From: Lachnospiraceae bacterium
GTDB lineage: Bacteria > Bacillota > Clostridia > Lachnospirales > Lachnospiraceae
Assembly (NCBI GenBank): GCA_017444015.1
Contig: JAFSXN010000001.1
Coordinates: forward strand, 17,319-81,318
Length of the DNA stretch: 64,000 nt
Reading direction: 5' to 3'
A program made the translations under genes and the position numbers. The notes under the pieces were generated by a model that searched no databases, was not told where the DNA came from, and saw only the letters and a list, made by a program, of their open reading frames with translations. Positions 51,652 to 61,412 of the stretch are shown in pieces (position 1 is the first letter of the stretch; every line of letters begins with the position of its first letter).

Positions 51652-53403
51652 TCATTTCTTCCTTATCCCAATAATGTGATCCCTGAGCTCAAAGCTCGTT
51701 AGCCCCTCCGTAAGCTCCGGCGCAACATCCTGTTTTCGAAAAACATATATGATATCGCCTCGAACAAAGCCCGTCCGAAGCGTCTCCTTCCACTCCTCGA
51801 CGTTTCGATCGATCACGGGATTGATATCCCTCGCGTAGTAGTAATTATTCTGCCACATCCCATTCAGATAGGCAAAATACGCCGAATCCATCAGAATATC
51901 GTTTTCGTTATACAGAAAAACAATGCCTTGAAAGAAACTGATCGGCGAGATCGCGTCCTGAAGCGTCTCACCGCTCTCCGCAATACTCCCTGAAAGCTCT
52001 CCGCTATTCTCCCAGAAGCAGTCATAGGTCTGCTCCTTAGCGAAATAATTGTGCTTCCCAGCAAGCATTTCAGAGATATCAAAAAGCTGAAGGCCCAGGG
52101 AAAGGATCGTCAGTCCGTAAAACAGGACCCGGCTTCCTTTTTTTCTCTCCACTCCTGCAGCACCCCGTCTATTTCCGCTTTCAAAGAAGCTCCGGTAACA
52201 GAGGGTTATCGCCAACAGCATCAGCAGATAGACCGCCGTCCAGATAAACCGGCCGTTTGAGCGGAAAATCCCGAGGAGCTTCCTTATAAAACCCGGATAG
52301 GGCACTCCGAACAGCTTTTTATCGTTCAGTGTCACAATGGGAAACATAGAAAGCATACAGCTGACCGTAAACAGGGCCGCCGCCAGAAGAGGGCGATATC
52401 CCGTCTGAAACAGACGAAACCGCTTCCTGCTGTAGATATAACTCACTCCTGCCGCGATCGCTCCTGTAATCAGCAGAAACAGTATCCCTCCGCCGAGATA
52501 GCCAAAGCCCTCGTACTGAAACCCATTGTAGGTCGGAAGACTGCCGTAAAGCCTTCCGTCGTCCAGAGGATTGACAAAGGTATTCAGATTGCTGGTAAAG
52601 GTTCCCAGTCCCTCGCCGACCGCGTTGGAATCCCCGTAAAACCCGCCGTAGAGGATCAGAGCGAACAAAGCGGACGCGCAGAAAAGGATTAACTCCAAAG
52701 CCCCGTTTCGCACCGAACTACACACCGAACCACGGATTTCCCGAACCGTCAGAACCTCATCGACCGCAGCGCACAAAAGGATCAGGCCTGCCATCGGCAG
52801 AAAATACGAATGGATACTGACACAGAAAAAGCCGAGAAGAGCCCACAGCAAAAGCCTTGTTCTCAGAGAAAGCTCCTCCTGATACAGCCACAGCGCAAGC
52901 GCAGCGATGATGATCCATTGGGAGGCCAGGGCGGTATGATAATACATCCTCTGAATGATCGGATAGCTGATGATAAAGAAAACGGAATAAATAACAGAAG
53001 CTATTTTATTGTTCAGAAACCGATAGAGCAGAAGGCTCGAAAACCCACCCATCAGCATAAACGACATAAGCCCCGCAAGCCCGAAATACTGAAACCTCTG
53101 CGGCAGAATCCAGGCAAACAGCTTGAAAAGCACCGCAAGCAAGGGGATTGAATCCGTATAGATCACCGACATCTTGTTCGGGTAGGACAGCGTCTCGATC
53201 AGTCCGATGGGAAACTGCCAGTTGCTCACCCGAAAATGACAGAAGCCGATATAATGCTGCTTCAGGTCCATATCCCCCAAAAGGAGCCAGTCGTCATAGG
53301 TCGGATTCAAGATCCTGATGCCGTATATCAATAGAAAGCAGGCCGCCCCGAGAAGACAGCCCCACAAAAACGTTGATCGTCTGTCCGATGCCTCAGCCCT
53401 CAT
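51652..53403 (-). CDS. DUF6311 polytopic membrane protein, 583 aa
   Basis: About eleven to twelve transmembrane segments with an early extracellular-facing block GDMDLKQHYIGFCHFRVSNW and FPIG...TDSIPLLAVLFKL, the recognised core of DUF6311. The arrangement resembles GT-C type glycosyltransferases, where the acidic pair near the N terminus would be catalytic, but activity is unproven. It may add a sugar from a lipid carrier to an envelope component. It is located between thiI and the thioesterase gene with very short spacers. Confidence 0.85.
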   Translation of the reverse strand: MRAEASDRRSTFLWGCLLGAACFLLIYGIRILNPTYDDWLLLGDMDLKQHYIGFCHFRVSNWQFPIGLIETLSYPNKMSVIYTDSIPLLAVLFKLFAWILPQRFQYFGLAGLMSFMLMGGFSSLLLYRFLNNKIASVIYSVFFIISYPIIQRMYYHTALASQWIIIAALALWLYQEELSLRTRLLLWALLGFFCVSIHSYFLPMAGLILLCAAVDEVLTVREIRGSVCSSVRNGALELILFCASALFALILYGGFYGDSNAVGEGLGTFTSNLNTFVNPLDDGRLYGSLPTYNGFQYEGFGYLGGGILFLLITGAIAAGVSYIYSRKRFRLFQTGYRPLLAAALFTVSCMLSMFPIVTLNDKKLFGVPYPGFIRKLLGIFRSNGRFIWTAVYLLMLLAITLCYRSFFESGNRRGAAGVERKKGSRVLFYGLTILSLGLQLFDISEMLAGKHNYFAKEQTYDCFWENSGELSGSIAESGETLQDAISPISFFQGIVFLYNENDILMDSAYFAYLNGMWQNNYYYARDINPVIDRNVEEWKETLRTGFVRGDIIYVFRKQDVAPELTEGLTSFELRDHIIGIRKK

Positions 53404-53417
53404 TCCACCAGACCTTC

Positions 53418-54632
53418 CTACCGGACAATAATAACTTCATCCGATTCCAATGCCTTCTGGTACAGCTCGTCGATCCGCTCCGACAGCCTCTTCTCCGAGC
53501 GCTTGATGATGTTCAGATTCGGCTTCGTAACAGGATGCTTCGCCACAAAGATCGTACAGCAGTCCTCATAGGGCAGGATCGAGGTCGCGTAAGTCCCGAT
53601 CTGCTCCGAGCGCTCTATGATCTCCTGCTTGTCAAAGCCGATAAGCGGCCGGTAAACGGGCAGCGTACAGACCTCGTTCGTACAGTTCAAGGACTGCATG
53701 GTCTGGCTCGCCACCTGCCCGATGCTCTCCCCGGTGATCAGCCCGAGACATTCGCTCTGCTTTGCCAGATCCTCCGCGATCCGCATCATATACCGCCGCA
53801 TGATGATGGTCAGCTCATCCTTGGGGCATTTCTCATAGATCTCCATCTGGATATCCGTAAAATTGATAACGTGCAGATAGATCGGTCCGGAATACTTCGC
53901 CACCGTCTTTGCGAGATCGATCACCTTCTGCTTTGCCCGCTCACTGGTATAGGGCGGCGCATGGAAGTATACCGCGTCGATCTTTACGCCGCGCTTTGCG
54001 ATCATATACCCCGCTACCGGCGAATCAATCCCTCCGGACAAGAGAAGCATTCCCTTTCCGTTGGTACCCACCGGCATTCCTCCGGGTCCCGGGATCGTCT
54101 CAGAATAGATATAGATCCGCTCTCTGATCTCGATATTCAGCCAGATCTCCGGCTCGTGGACATCCACCTTCATCTCCGGGAAGCGATCTAAGATCCTGCC
54201 GCCCAACTCCATATTGATCTCCTGGGAATTGAGGGGATAGTCCTTCCTTGCCCGTCTGGCGTTGACCTTAAAGGTCCTGTGCTTATCGGGATAAACCTCG
54301 TCGACGTAGCGGATGACCTCCTCGGAAAGCCTGTCAAAGCCCTCGTCCGCAACGTGTTTGACCGGACAAATCCCGGTGATCCCGAATACACAGCGCAGGT
54401 TCCCTGCGACCTCGTCAAAATCGTAGTCTGCAAGGCATTCGATATAGATCCGTCCGGAAGCCTTTGTCACCTCAAACCAGTCGGAAAGTCCCTTCTCTTC
54501 CAGATCTTGTGACGGGATACTCTTTTTCAGAGCATACTTGATCTGCTTTACCAGCGCATCCTCAAACAGCCCCCGGTTCTTTCCCTTGATCGCGATCTCC
54601 GCGTATTTTATCAAAAATGCCGTATATTTCAT
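53418..54632 (-). CDS. thiI: tRNA 4-thiouridine synthase ThiI, 404 aa
   Basis: ThiI without the C-terminal rhodanese domain, as is common in Firmicutes. The N-terminal ferredoxin-like and THUMP domains (about residues 1-170) bind tRNA, and the PP-loop LLSGGIDSPVAGYMIAKRG (about 192-210) activates U8 of tRNA. Sulfur comes from the cysteine desulfurase encoded 2 bases upstream. GDKQEI-like FDKQEIIERSEQIGTY near the C terminus is also typical. Confidence 0.96.
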   Translation of the reverse strand: MKYTAFLIKYAEIAIKGKNRGLFEDALVKQIKYALKKSIPSQDLEEKGLSDWFEVTKASGRIYIECLADYDFDEVAGNLRCVFGITGICPVKHVADEGFDRLSEEVIRYVDEVYPDKHRTFKVNARRARKDYPLNSQEINMELGGRILDRFPEMKVDVHEPEIWLNIEIRERIYIYSETIPGPGGMPVGTNGKGMLLLSGGIDSPVAGYMIAKRGVKIDAVYFHAPPYTSERAKQKVIDLAKTVAKYSGPIYLHVINFTDIQMEIYEKCPKDELTIIMRRYMMRIAEDLAKQSECLGLITGESIGQVASQTMQSLNCTNEVCTLPVYRPLIGFDKQEIIERSEQIGTYATSILPYEDCCTIFVAKHPVTKPNLNIIKRSEKRLSERIDELYQKALESDEVIIVR

Positions 54633-54633
54633 G

Positions 54634-55842
54634 CTATCTCCTTACAAATCTTTCGAGGGCAGGCACGATCTCGCGCAAAGCCTCTAACGTATATTCCAGT
54701 TCTTCCCTCGTCGTCTCCCGGCTCATACTGAAGCGGACCGTCTTATCCAAAAGGTCCCTCGCAAGCCCGATCGCCTTTAACGTCTCCGAAACGGCGGGCT
54801 TGTTGCTCGAACAGGCAGAGCCTGCGGAAACATAGATCCCTTTTTCCTCCAAAGCGTGCAGCATGACCTCCGCCCGGATCTTTTCAAAGGAAACGCTTAT
54901 GATATGCGGAGCAGTCCTTCGTACCGCCTCGGGAAGCGGAGCCTCCGGCAGACCGTTGATCCCCGCTATCCCGTCGATCTTTCGTACTTCTTCTATGAAA
55001 AACGTCTTCAGCTCGTAAAGCCTTTCCAGATCTTCTTCCAGATCTCGAAAAACCAGATCGACCGCTTTTCCCATACCAGCGATCCCCTGAACGTTTTCGG
55101 TCCCCGAGCGTAGACCGCCCTGCTGTCCGCCTCCGAAAAGCAGCGGAGTGAGCTTGACCCTTCCGACATTGGGCTTCCCTGAATAACCGTTAATATAGAG
55201 AAATCCGACCCCCTTGGGACCGTGAAGCTTATGCGCGCTGACCGAGAGCAGGTCGATCCCGCTCTTTTTCGGATAGATCCGGCTCTTCCCGTAGCCCTGC
55301 ACCGCGTCGACGTGGAACAGCGTCTCCGGGTTCTTTTCTTTAATGACCGCCGCGAGCTCCTCAAGGGGCTGAACGGATCCGATCTCGTTATTCGTATGCA
55401 TCACAGAGACTAAGATCGTATTCTCTCTGAGCGCGGCCCGAAGCGCCTCCGGAGATACACGGCCATAGGAATCGACCTCCAGAAGTGTCACCTCATAGCC
55501 CTGCTCCGATAGCTCACGAAGGGGCATAAGGATCGCCGGATGCTCGATCCGCGTCGAGATCAGATGCCTTCCCCTTCGAAGATTGCTGTTGTTGCGGGCG
55601 ACTCCGAGAATCGAGAGATTATCCGACTCCGTTCCGCCCGAGGTAAAGAGGATCTCCTGCTCGCTTACCTTCAAGCTGCCCGCGATGATCTCCCTTGCCC
55701 TCCTGACCGCTTTCTCCGCTTCAAAGCCCATATTATGCATACTCGACGGATTCCCATAGGTCACGTCCAGCAGCTCATCCATATATTCTCTGACCTCATC
55801 CGCGCATCTCGTAGTGGCGGAGTTATCCAGATAAACTTCCAT
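54634..55842 (-). CDS. Cysteine desulfurase (NifS/IscS-like, ThiI partner), 402 aa
   Basis: PLP-dependent enzyme that moves sulfur from cysteine to an acceptor. Visible are YLDNSATTR at the start, HVDAVQGYGKSRIYP, the PLP lysine in SAHKLHGPKG (about residue 204) and the active-site Cys in SAGSACSSNKP (about 340). The compact Cys loop is of the group II-type NifZ-like desulfurases that pair with ThiI. Its stop is 2 bases before the thiI start, supporting a dedicated role in tRNA thiolation. Confidence 0.95.
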   Translation of the reverse strand: MEVYLDNSATTRCADEVREYMDELLDVTYGNPSSMHNMGFEAEKAVRRAREIIAGSLKVSEQEILFTSGGTESDNLSILGVARNNSNLRRGRHLISTRIEHPAILMPLRELSEQGYEVTLLEVDSYGRVSPEALRAALRENTILVSVMHTNNEIGSVQPLEELAAVIKEKNPETLFHVDAVQGYGKSRIYPKKSGIDLLSVSAHKLHGPKGVGFLYINGYSGKPNVGRVKLTPLLFGGGQQGGLRSGTENVQGIAGMGKAVDLVFRDLEEDLERLYELKTFFIEEVRKIDGIAGINGLPEAPLPEAVRRTAPHIISVSFEKIRAEVMLHALEEKGIYVSAGSACSSNKPAVSETLKAIGLARDLLDKTVRFSMSRETTREELEYTLEALREIVPALERFVRR

Positions 55843-55860
55843 AATTATTAACCCATTTCA

Positions 55861-55966
55861 TACTTGTTGCTTCTTTTATTGATCTATAATCCGGCCCCGC
55901 AAACGCAATTCCAGTACGTTTGCTTTACCATAACCGACAGTAAATTTACATTCGCGAATATATCAT
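55861..55966 (+). repeat. Palindromic repeat family A, copy 3 (diverged)
   Basis: CCCGCAAACGCAATTCCAGT (from about 55897) and TTTACATTCGCGAAT (to about 55959) align with the second part of 20673-20778, and ACTTGTTGCTTCTTTTATTG aligns less well with the first part. Same orientation as the copy at 20.7 kb and opposite to the copy at 49.2 kb. It fills the gap between rsmE and the desulfurase gene. Confidence 0.7.
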
Positions 55967-56820
55967 ATCTCCAGCAGGTACATCAGCCACGAAAGCACCG
56001 TCATCCCCGCGGTTTCCGTGCGTAGGATCCTTCGGCCTAACGTAATCTCGGAAAATCCGTTTTCTCTCGCAAGCCGGATCTCCCCTTCCTCAAAGCCCCC
56101 CTCCGGTCCGATCAGTACCGCGACAGAGGCTCCCGGGCGGATCTCATTGAGCAGCTTTCTTGTTTTTTCCATCGACGAGGTATCGCAGAGTTCATACGGA
56201 ACCAGCCGGATCCCGATATTCTCCGACTCACAGTACCGCATAGCCTCCGGAAAGGATACGACGCTCTTTACCTCCGGGATGATCCCGCGCTTTGCCTGCT
56301 TGGCCGCCGCCTCCGAAATCGCGTTATATCGGGCGATCACCTTTTCCTGCTTCTTTACATCCAGCTTCTTTACCGACCGCCTCATATCAACAGGAATGAT
56401 CTGATAGGCCCCTAACTCGACCGCCTTCTGGATGATAAGCTCGAACTTATCTCCCTTGGGCATCCCCTGAAACAGATAGATCCGGCAGGGCAGCTCAACA
56501 TTCTCTTTCTTGATAAAGCGAACGGTCAGTCTCGCCTCCTTCGCTTCGTCATCATACTCGGAGATCTCACAGCGGTATTCCCGGCTTTCTGAAAAAATAT
56601 GGTCCGGTTCCCGTTCCGGCAAAGGATCACTTGTATCTGGGCAGTTACACCCATCTACCGTATTATTTCGCAGAATCGCCGCAACTTCCTCTCCGGGCTT
56701 CAGCCGCAGGACATTCCGCATATGATGATAATCCGCTCCGGATACGACTACGAAGGTATCTGCCCAGTTATCAGCAAAGCCTCTTTTAATCTGTGATTCC
56801 TCTATAAAAAACTGGTACAT
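55963..56820 (-). CDS. rsmE: 16S rRNA m3U1498 methyltransferase, 285 aa
   Basis: SPOUT-class methyltransferase of 16S rRNA U1498. An N-terminal PUA-like domain is followed by the knot domain with LIGPEGGFEEGEI and TLGRRILRTETA motifs, which form the SAM site. Length is longer than the usual 240-250 aa because of a low-complexity insert at about residues 50-85 (NCPDTSDPLPEREPD region). It follows prmA in the same direction, an arrangement conserved in many Firmicutes. Confidence 0.95.
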   Translation of the reverse strand: MYQFFIEESQIKRGFADNWADTFVVVSGADYHHMRNVLRLKPGEEVAAILRNNTVDGCNCPDTSDPLPEREPDHIFSESREYRCEISEYDDEAKEARLTVRFIKKENVELPCRIYLFQGMPKGDKFELIIQKAVELGAYQIIPVDMRRSVKKLDVKKQEKVIARYNAISEAAAKQAKRGIIPEVKSVVSFPEAMRYCESENIGIRLVPYELCDTSSMEKTRKLLNEIRPGASVAVLIGPEGGFEEGEIRLARENGFSEITLGRRILRTETAGMTVLSWLMYLLEI

Positions 56821-56892
56821 AATGGTTCATCTATAGACACCGGATACGATCCTGCTCGCAAGCCGGGGCAGCACATTATCCAAAGCCACCCG

Positions 56893-57936
56893 TTACCCCT
56901 GATATCTTGCAATGATTCCGACCCATTCTCCCAGCCGGTTGATCTCAAGTATCTCAAAGCCTGCTTCTTTAACTTTCCCTGCGACAAGCTCTTCCTTATC
57001 ATCTATGATCCCCGAAAGGATCAGGGTCCCGCCCGGCTTGATATGCTTTGTGATCTGAGGTGTCAGCGGGATTAGAACCTCCGCCAGGATATTCGCCGTC
57101 ACGATATCATATTTCCCGTATCCCACCTGATCCTGCACCATAGGATCATCAATGATATTCCCTATGATCAGGCGGAAATCCTTCTGTTCTTTACCGGTAT
57201 TTTCATAACATTTGTTATTGTCTGCTGCATCCAAACAAACAGCCTGTACCTGCCCAAGCCCATTTGCCTCAAAATTCTGCTTACAGGCATCGATCGCCGC
57301 TATATCAAGGTCCGTTCCTACTGCCTCGATTGCTCCGAACTTATAGGCCATCAGAGAAAGAATCCCGCTGCCCGTTCCGACATCCAGCATCCTGTCTCCC
57401 TGCCTGACATAGCTCCTCAGAGCCTCGATACAAAGTCTCGTCGTTTCATGCTTTCCCGTACCGAACGCTACTCCGGGATCGATACGGATCAACTCCTTTG
57501 AATTCTCTTCCGGCACATCCTCCCAGGAGGGAACAAACAGGATATCGCCGATGGTAAAGCTGTGGAAATACTGCTTCCAATGATTCAGATAATCCTCGTC
57601 GGGAAGCTCCTTCATCGATAACGTCAGCTCTCCTGCCTCTGTATACTCCTTAAGCTCGTAGAGAGCATTCCGAACGTTTTCTAAAAGGATCTCGTTATCC
57701 GCCTCCGCGTCGAGATAAAAGCTCACAAAGGCGGTATCTTCCCCGCTTCCCTCAAAGCCGTAGGTCCCTGAAAGCTCATCCGGCAGGATATCGACAAACA
57801 TCGCCGCTTTATCGCTCTCGGATAACGGCGTACCGTCCTCGATCTCAACTCCCTCGACCCCGAGCTCATAAAGCGTTGCCGCAACGATATCCTCCGCTTC
57901 CGTTATTGTTTTTACCGTATACCTGTTATATTTCAT
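56893..57936 (-). CDS. prmA: Ribosomal protein L11 methyltransferase, 347 aa
   Basis: PrmA trimethylates ribosomal protein L11. The N-terminal L11-binding domain is followed by the SAM-binding motif LDVGTGSGILSLMA (about residue 181) and ANILAEVLIPL, the PrmA version of motif IV (N-I-L). A short insert (NNKCYENTGKEQ, about residue 230) lies between the sheet strands. It is the first gene of the minus-strand block ending at birA, divergent from manC. Confidence 0.95.
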   Translation of the reverse strand: MKYNRYTVKTITEAEDIVAATLYELGVEGVEIEDGTPLSESDKAAMFVDILPDELSGTYGFEGSGEDTAFVSFYLDAEADNEILLENVRNALYELKEYTEAGELTLSMKELPDEDYLNHWKQYFHSFTIGDILFVPSWEDVPEENSKELIRIDPGVAFGTGKHETTRLCIEALRSYVRQGDRMLDVGTGSGILSLMAYKFGAIEAVGTDLDIAAIDACKQNFEANGLGQVQAVCLDAADNNKCYENTGKEQKDFRLIIGNIIDDPMVQDQVGYGKYDIVTANILAEVLIPLTPQITKHIKPGGTLILSGIIDDKEELVAGKVKEAGFEILEINRLGEWVGIIARYQG

Positions 57937-57957
57937 ACTTCGAGTCCTTCAAAAATA

Positions 57958-57999
57958 GTATAGCGAACGTACAAATACGTTCTTTTACTATGCGCAGAG
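57958..57999. repeat. Short palindrome upstream of prmA
   Basis: ATAGCGAACGTA / TACGTTCTTTTACTAT type arms (AGTATAGCGAACGT near 57957 and ACGTTCTTTTACTA near 57977) form an imperfect hairpin in the prmA-manC intergenic space. It could be another small palindromic insertion or an operator. Confidence 0.4.
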
Positions 58000-58075
58000 C
58001 AATATCCATATGATTATATCTCGAATTTCCGCTATTATCAATGGAATAAAACTGATTCGGACAGCCCTGTCTTTC

Positions 58076-58104
58076 TTGCGATGAAGCCATGAAGAGGATA
58101 TAAT
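58076..58104 (+). promoter_or_regulatory. Sigma-A-type promoter for manC
   Basis: TTGCGA (58076-58081) and a perfect TATAAT (58099-58104), 17-base spacer, about 48 bases before the manC start. Confidence 0.8.
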
Positions 58105-58152
58105 ACCTGATATAAGGACCTATGTTTTCTATTACTTTTAAGGGGAGTGAGC

Positions 58153-59229
58153 ATGAAAAAAACAGCGCTGATCATGGCGGGCGGAAGAGGTGAGCGCTTC
58201 TGGCCCCGAAGCAGAAAGAACCTTCCAAAGCAATTTCTGTCCCTGACCGAGGACGGAAAAACAATGATCCAGCTGTCCGTCGAGCGGCTGCTGCCGATCG
58301 TTGAGATTGAGGATATCTATGTTGCGACAAACCGCGACTATCTGACTTTAGTTAAAGAACAGCTGCCCGAGCTTCCGGAGGAAAATATCTTCTGTGAACC
58401 CGTCGGAAGAAATACCGCGCCCTGTATCGCCCTGAGCCTTGCCCATATCTCAAAAAAATACGACGACGCTGTCATGATGGTGCTTCCCTCAGACCATCTC
58501 GTAAAATACAGTTCTCTATACCTGACGACACTGCAGGATGCCTGCGAAGTCGCTGAGGAAGGCCCCAATCTTGTCACGATCGGCATTACGCCCGACTATC
58601 CGGAAACCGGCTACGGCTATATCAAATTTGTGAATAAGCTGGACAAAAGCAAAGGCCGCGCTTTCCCGGTCGAGAGCTTCGCGGAAAAGCCGGATCTTGA
58701 AAAGGCCAAGGAATATCTGGCTTCTGATGATTACCTTTGGAACAGTGGAATGTTTTTATGGAAGATTTCGACAATCTTAAGCTGTTATCAGGAATTTCTC
58801 CCGGAAATCTATCAGGGGATGGAAAAAATCCGAAACGCGGTCGGAACAGATGCGGAAAACGCTGTACTGGACGAGGTTTTTCCGAAACTCCCTTCGATCT
58901 CCATCGATTACGGTATAATGGAGCGCGCCGACAATATCTATACGATCCCCGGAACCTTCGGCTGGGACGACGTCGGCTCATGGTTAGCTCTGGAAAGGAT
59001 CAAGAGATCCAATGAATTCGGAAATATCGTAGACGGCAATATCGTGACGATCGACACAAAAAACTGCATCATTCAGGGCACCGACAAGCTGATCGCGACC
59101 GTCGGCCTTGAGGATCTCGTCATCGTCGATACAAAGGACGCGACCCTGATCTGCGACCGCGACCATACGGCGGATATTAAAAAAGTGCTGGAAAATCTGA
59201 AAATCTGTAATAGAAATGAATATTTGTAA
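58153..59229 (+). CDS. manC: Mannose-1-phosphate guanylyltransferase, 358 aa
   Basis: Makes GDP-mannose from GTP and mannose-1-phosphate. It has the pyrophosphorylase signature LIMAGGRGERFWPRSRK, then LPSDH, the substrate motif FAEKPDLEKA and the FGWDDVGSW block. Only the transferase domain is present; the isomerase domain of longer ManC proteins is absent, as is usual for the short type. AGGGGAG (58141-58147) supports ATG 58153. GDP-mannose is also the precursor of GDP-fucose, needed by GT11 enzymes such as that at 26576-27610. Confidence 0.95.
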   Translation: MKKTALIMAGGRGERFWPRSRKNLPKQFLSLTEDGKTMIQLSVERLLPIVEIEDIYVATNRDYLTLVKEQLPELPEENIFCEPVGRNTAPCIALSLAHISKKYDDAVMMVLPSDHLVKYSSLYLTTLQDACEVAEEGPNLVTIGITPDYPETGYGYIKFVNKLDKSKGRAFPVESFAEKPDLEKAKEYLASDDYLWNSGMFLWKISTILSCYQEFLPEIYQGMEKIRNAVGTDAENAVLDEVFPKLPSISIDYGIMERADNIYTIPGTFGWDDVGSWLALERIKRSNEFGNIVDGNIVTIDTKNCIIQGTDKLIATVGLEDLVIVDTKDATLICDRDHTADIKKVLENLKICNRNEYL

Positions 59230-59244
59230 GCTACGAGTCGAGCC

Positions 59245-59347
59245 GGCCACATCCAATCGAGTAAAGGTGATGAAATCCCCTTACTCGCTGCGCGGCCCGC
59301 ATCCGGCTTCAGCCGAAAAACTTCCATACGCGGGCCTGCGCATAAGA
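59245..59347. repeat. Palindrome cluster after manC
   Basis: CGAGTAA/TTACTCG (near 59254-59286) and GCGCGGCCCGC/GCGGGCCTGCGC (about 59290-59342) form nested hairpins, the second enclosing GGCT/AGCC. It lies between manC and its terminator. Confidence 0.6.
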
Positions 59348-59389
59348 AAAGGACAACGATTTAAGCTTGCTTAAGAATCGCTGTCCTTT
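59348..59389. terminator. Bidirectional terminator between manC and the DUF3048 gene
   Basis: Stem AAAGGACAACGATT / AATCGCTGTCCTTT (59348-59361 with 59376-59389, one mismatch) plus TATTTTTAT on the plus side. Confidence 0.85.
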
Positions 59390-59416
59390 ATTTTTATGGA
59401 TGATTGGGCGCTCTGC

Positions 59417-60589
59417 TCACTCCAAAACTATATTTTCGAGATCAGTATCTTGTATCACACAGATAAACGTTTTTCCGTTGTTGATCTTGATCTCTTCGCC
59501 TTCCATGGTATAATAGCGGATCGGCGCCTGATCAACGTTTCCGTCCTTTGCGCTGCTCACATCTCTCTGCCAGGTTCCGACCGAGAATTTTCCCTTCGTA
59601 CAGTACTGTATGATCCCGCCGGAATGACAGTCAAACGCCAGGTAATCCTTCTGGTCCAGCTGACTCCACTTATTATACTGCAGGATCACGTTATCATACG
59701 AAAGCTGCTCCCCGGTCATCTCATCGATCTGAGGTCCGCCGTACTGATACCGGTCGTACTTTTCCGTTTCCGGATTATACTCAAACCAGGGTTTATTGAT
59801 CTTATAATTCGGCTCGATATGCACCGCGCTGGCGCCGGTATCGTTTGTCACGACCTCATTCAGCCCGCAGAACCGAAACTTCCCGGTATAGCCGTCGTAA
59901 TGATCCTGACGATAGCCCAGCTTCTTGATCCCGGCCTCGATCCCCGCAGACGAGGTATAGACATTATGCGGAGCCTGGCGGTCCGTCGTCCGGTAAAAGC
60001 TGGTATCCCCCGCCTCGCCGAGTCCGTTCAGATTATCGACATAGTCCTGATTCAGAAGATCCACGGCATAAGCGGCCTGACCGAAATGCATATAGATCGC
60101 GTCAAACTCCAGTGCCGTGTATACAAAATACTCTCTACAGCTTCGAACCGACCCAATCTTGTCCAGATCGTCGTAATTCTCAAACAGACCCATCAGTCTG
60201 GTAATCCCGCCCTCTACGACATATTCATAAACTACATCGGCCCGGGAGATCCCGCACATCGGCTGCGCCGCCTCCAGGTTGTTCAGCATGATCGCGATCG
60301 GACGTCTGTTTCCGATCTTCTCATCTACCGGCAATCCGGAAAGATAACTCCGCATCATTCCCGGTTCCAGCTGATCGCCCTCCTCGGCTGCCTCACTTAC
60401 TTCCCCTGAGGCCGGCTCAGAAGACTGCGCCGGCTCGTTCGTATTCTCCGTTTCAGATACCGTTGACGTTGAAGTTGACGCTGTTTCCGGCTCTTTTGTC
60501 CCGCCGCTGTTTCGTACTACGAGAAGAACCCCGATAATAACCAAAATAATTGCCGCTACCGCGGCAACCAGTTTTTTATTCATATTCAT
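59417..60589 (-). CDS. DUF3048 (YerB-like) membrane-anchored protein, 390 aa
   Basis: N-terminal transmembrane anchor (LVAAVAAIILVIIGVLLVV, residues 7-25), a Ser/Thr/Glu-rich spacer to about residue 75, then DUF3048: RPIAIMLNNLEAAQPMCGIS, DVVYEYVVEGGITRLMGLF and RSCREYFVYTALEFDAIYMHFGQ. There is no lipobox Cys, so it is anchored by the helix. The extracellular domain function is unknown; relatives sit near envelope or DNA-translocation genes in Bacilli. It is a single gene with a terminator downstream. Confidence 0.9.
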   Translation of the reverse strand: MNMNKKLVAAVAAIILVIIGVLLVVRNSGGTKEPETASTSTSTVSETENTNEPAQSSEPASGEVSEAAEEGDQLEPGMMRSYLSGLPVDEKIGNRRPIAIMLNNLEAAQPMCGISRADVVYEYVVEGGITRLMGLFENYDDLDKIGSVRSCREYFVYTALEFDAIYMHFGQAAYAVDLLNQDYVDNLNGLGEAGDTSFYRTTDRQAPHNVYTSSAGIEAGIKKLGYRQDHYDGYTGKFRFCGLNEVVTNDTGASAVHIEPNYKINKPWFEYNPETEKYDRYQYGGPQIDEMTGEQLSYDNVILQYNKWSQLDQKDYLAFDCHSGGIIQYCTKGKFSVGTWQRDVSSAKDGNVDQAPIRYYTMEGEEIKINNGKTFICVIQDTDLENIVLE

Positions 60590-60794
60590 CCTCTTCCGCG
60601 GTCCTCTTACCGACCGCTCAGAAAACCCTTGTCATTCCTGCGATCCTGACCCGGGATCACACGGATTTATACTCCCCTCATTCCGAAGGAAACCCAACTT
60701 CTTGTGGCTCTTCTTCGAAACTGACACTAATTATAGTATATCCACTGGTATAAATCAACCTGTTATTTTAAAAATCTCCGAAAAAATCCGCCCC

Positions 60795-61397
60795 TCAGAT
60801 CTTCATCTCAACAAAGCTGTCCGCGTAGGCGACCTCGTCGATCAGCCGCATCGTTTCAAGCGGCTCCTTTGGATCATAGGAAAAAACAAATCCCGACCCG
60901 TTTCCCGGCAGCCAGTCATAGAAGCTTCTCTTCGGATTCCCGAACCTTTCAAGCGCCGCCATAATCGTCCCGCCGTGGGCAAGGATCACGATCTGCTCTT
61001 TATCCCTCTCCCGAGAGACAATATCCAGGACCGCCTTCTGTACCCTTTCATTAAACTCCTCCCTGGACTCTCCGCCGGGGCATCTGCTCTCACAGTAATC
61101 CTCCACCCATTTCCGGTAGGCCGGATCGTTCTCCATCTCATCCGCAGTCCGTCCCTCAAAAGCCCCGAAGTTCATCTCATTCAGGCCCTGCACCCGGATC
61201 TTTTTTGCCCCCGGAAACAGGATCTCCGCCGTTTCAAAGCTCCTTTTAAGGGTGGAGACATAAACCTCCTCTGCCTCAAAATCCGCCCGGCACAGCTTTT
61301 TCTTTCCCTCTTCGGACAGCGGGATATCAAGGCTTCCCTGATATCTCTTTTCTTTATTAAAATTCGTCTCTCCGTGACGAATAAAATAGATCAACAT
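60795..61397 (-). CDS. Histidine phosphatase, CobC-like (alpha-ribazole phosphatase), 200 aa
   Basis: Histidine phosphatase fold with the catalytic RHGET motif (residues 7-11), the MNFGAFEGRTADEME segment and the second His in ILAHGGT. In cobalamin pathways this family removes phosphate from alpha-ribazole-phosphate (CobC). Its position 15 bases after cbiET supports a cobalamin role, although phosphoglycerate-mutase-like phosphatases with other substrates look similar. Confidence 0.85.
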   Translation of the reverse strand: MLIYFIRHGETNFNKEKRYQGSLDIPLSEEGKKKLCRADFEAEEVYVSTLKRSFETAEILFPGAKKIRVQGLNEMNFGAFEGRTADEMENDPAYRKWVEDYCESRCPGGESREEFNERVQKAVLDIVSRERDKEQIVILAHGGTIMAALERFGNPKRSFYDWLPGNGSGFVFSYDPKEPLETMRLIDEVAYADSFVEMKI

Positions 61398-61412
61398 AGA
61401 ATAATTCTCTCA

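Noticed and set aside
59396-60409. Plus-strand ORF of 337 codons opposite the DUF3048 gene
   Set aside because: Antisense shadow of a well-supported DUF3048 gene; no ribosome binding site and no family.
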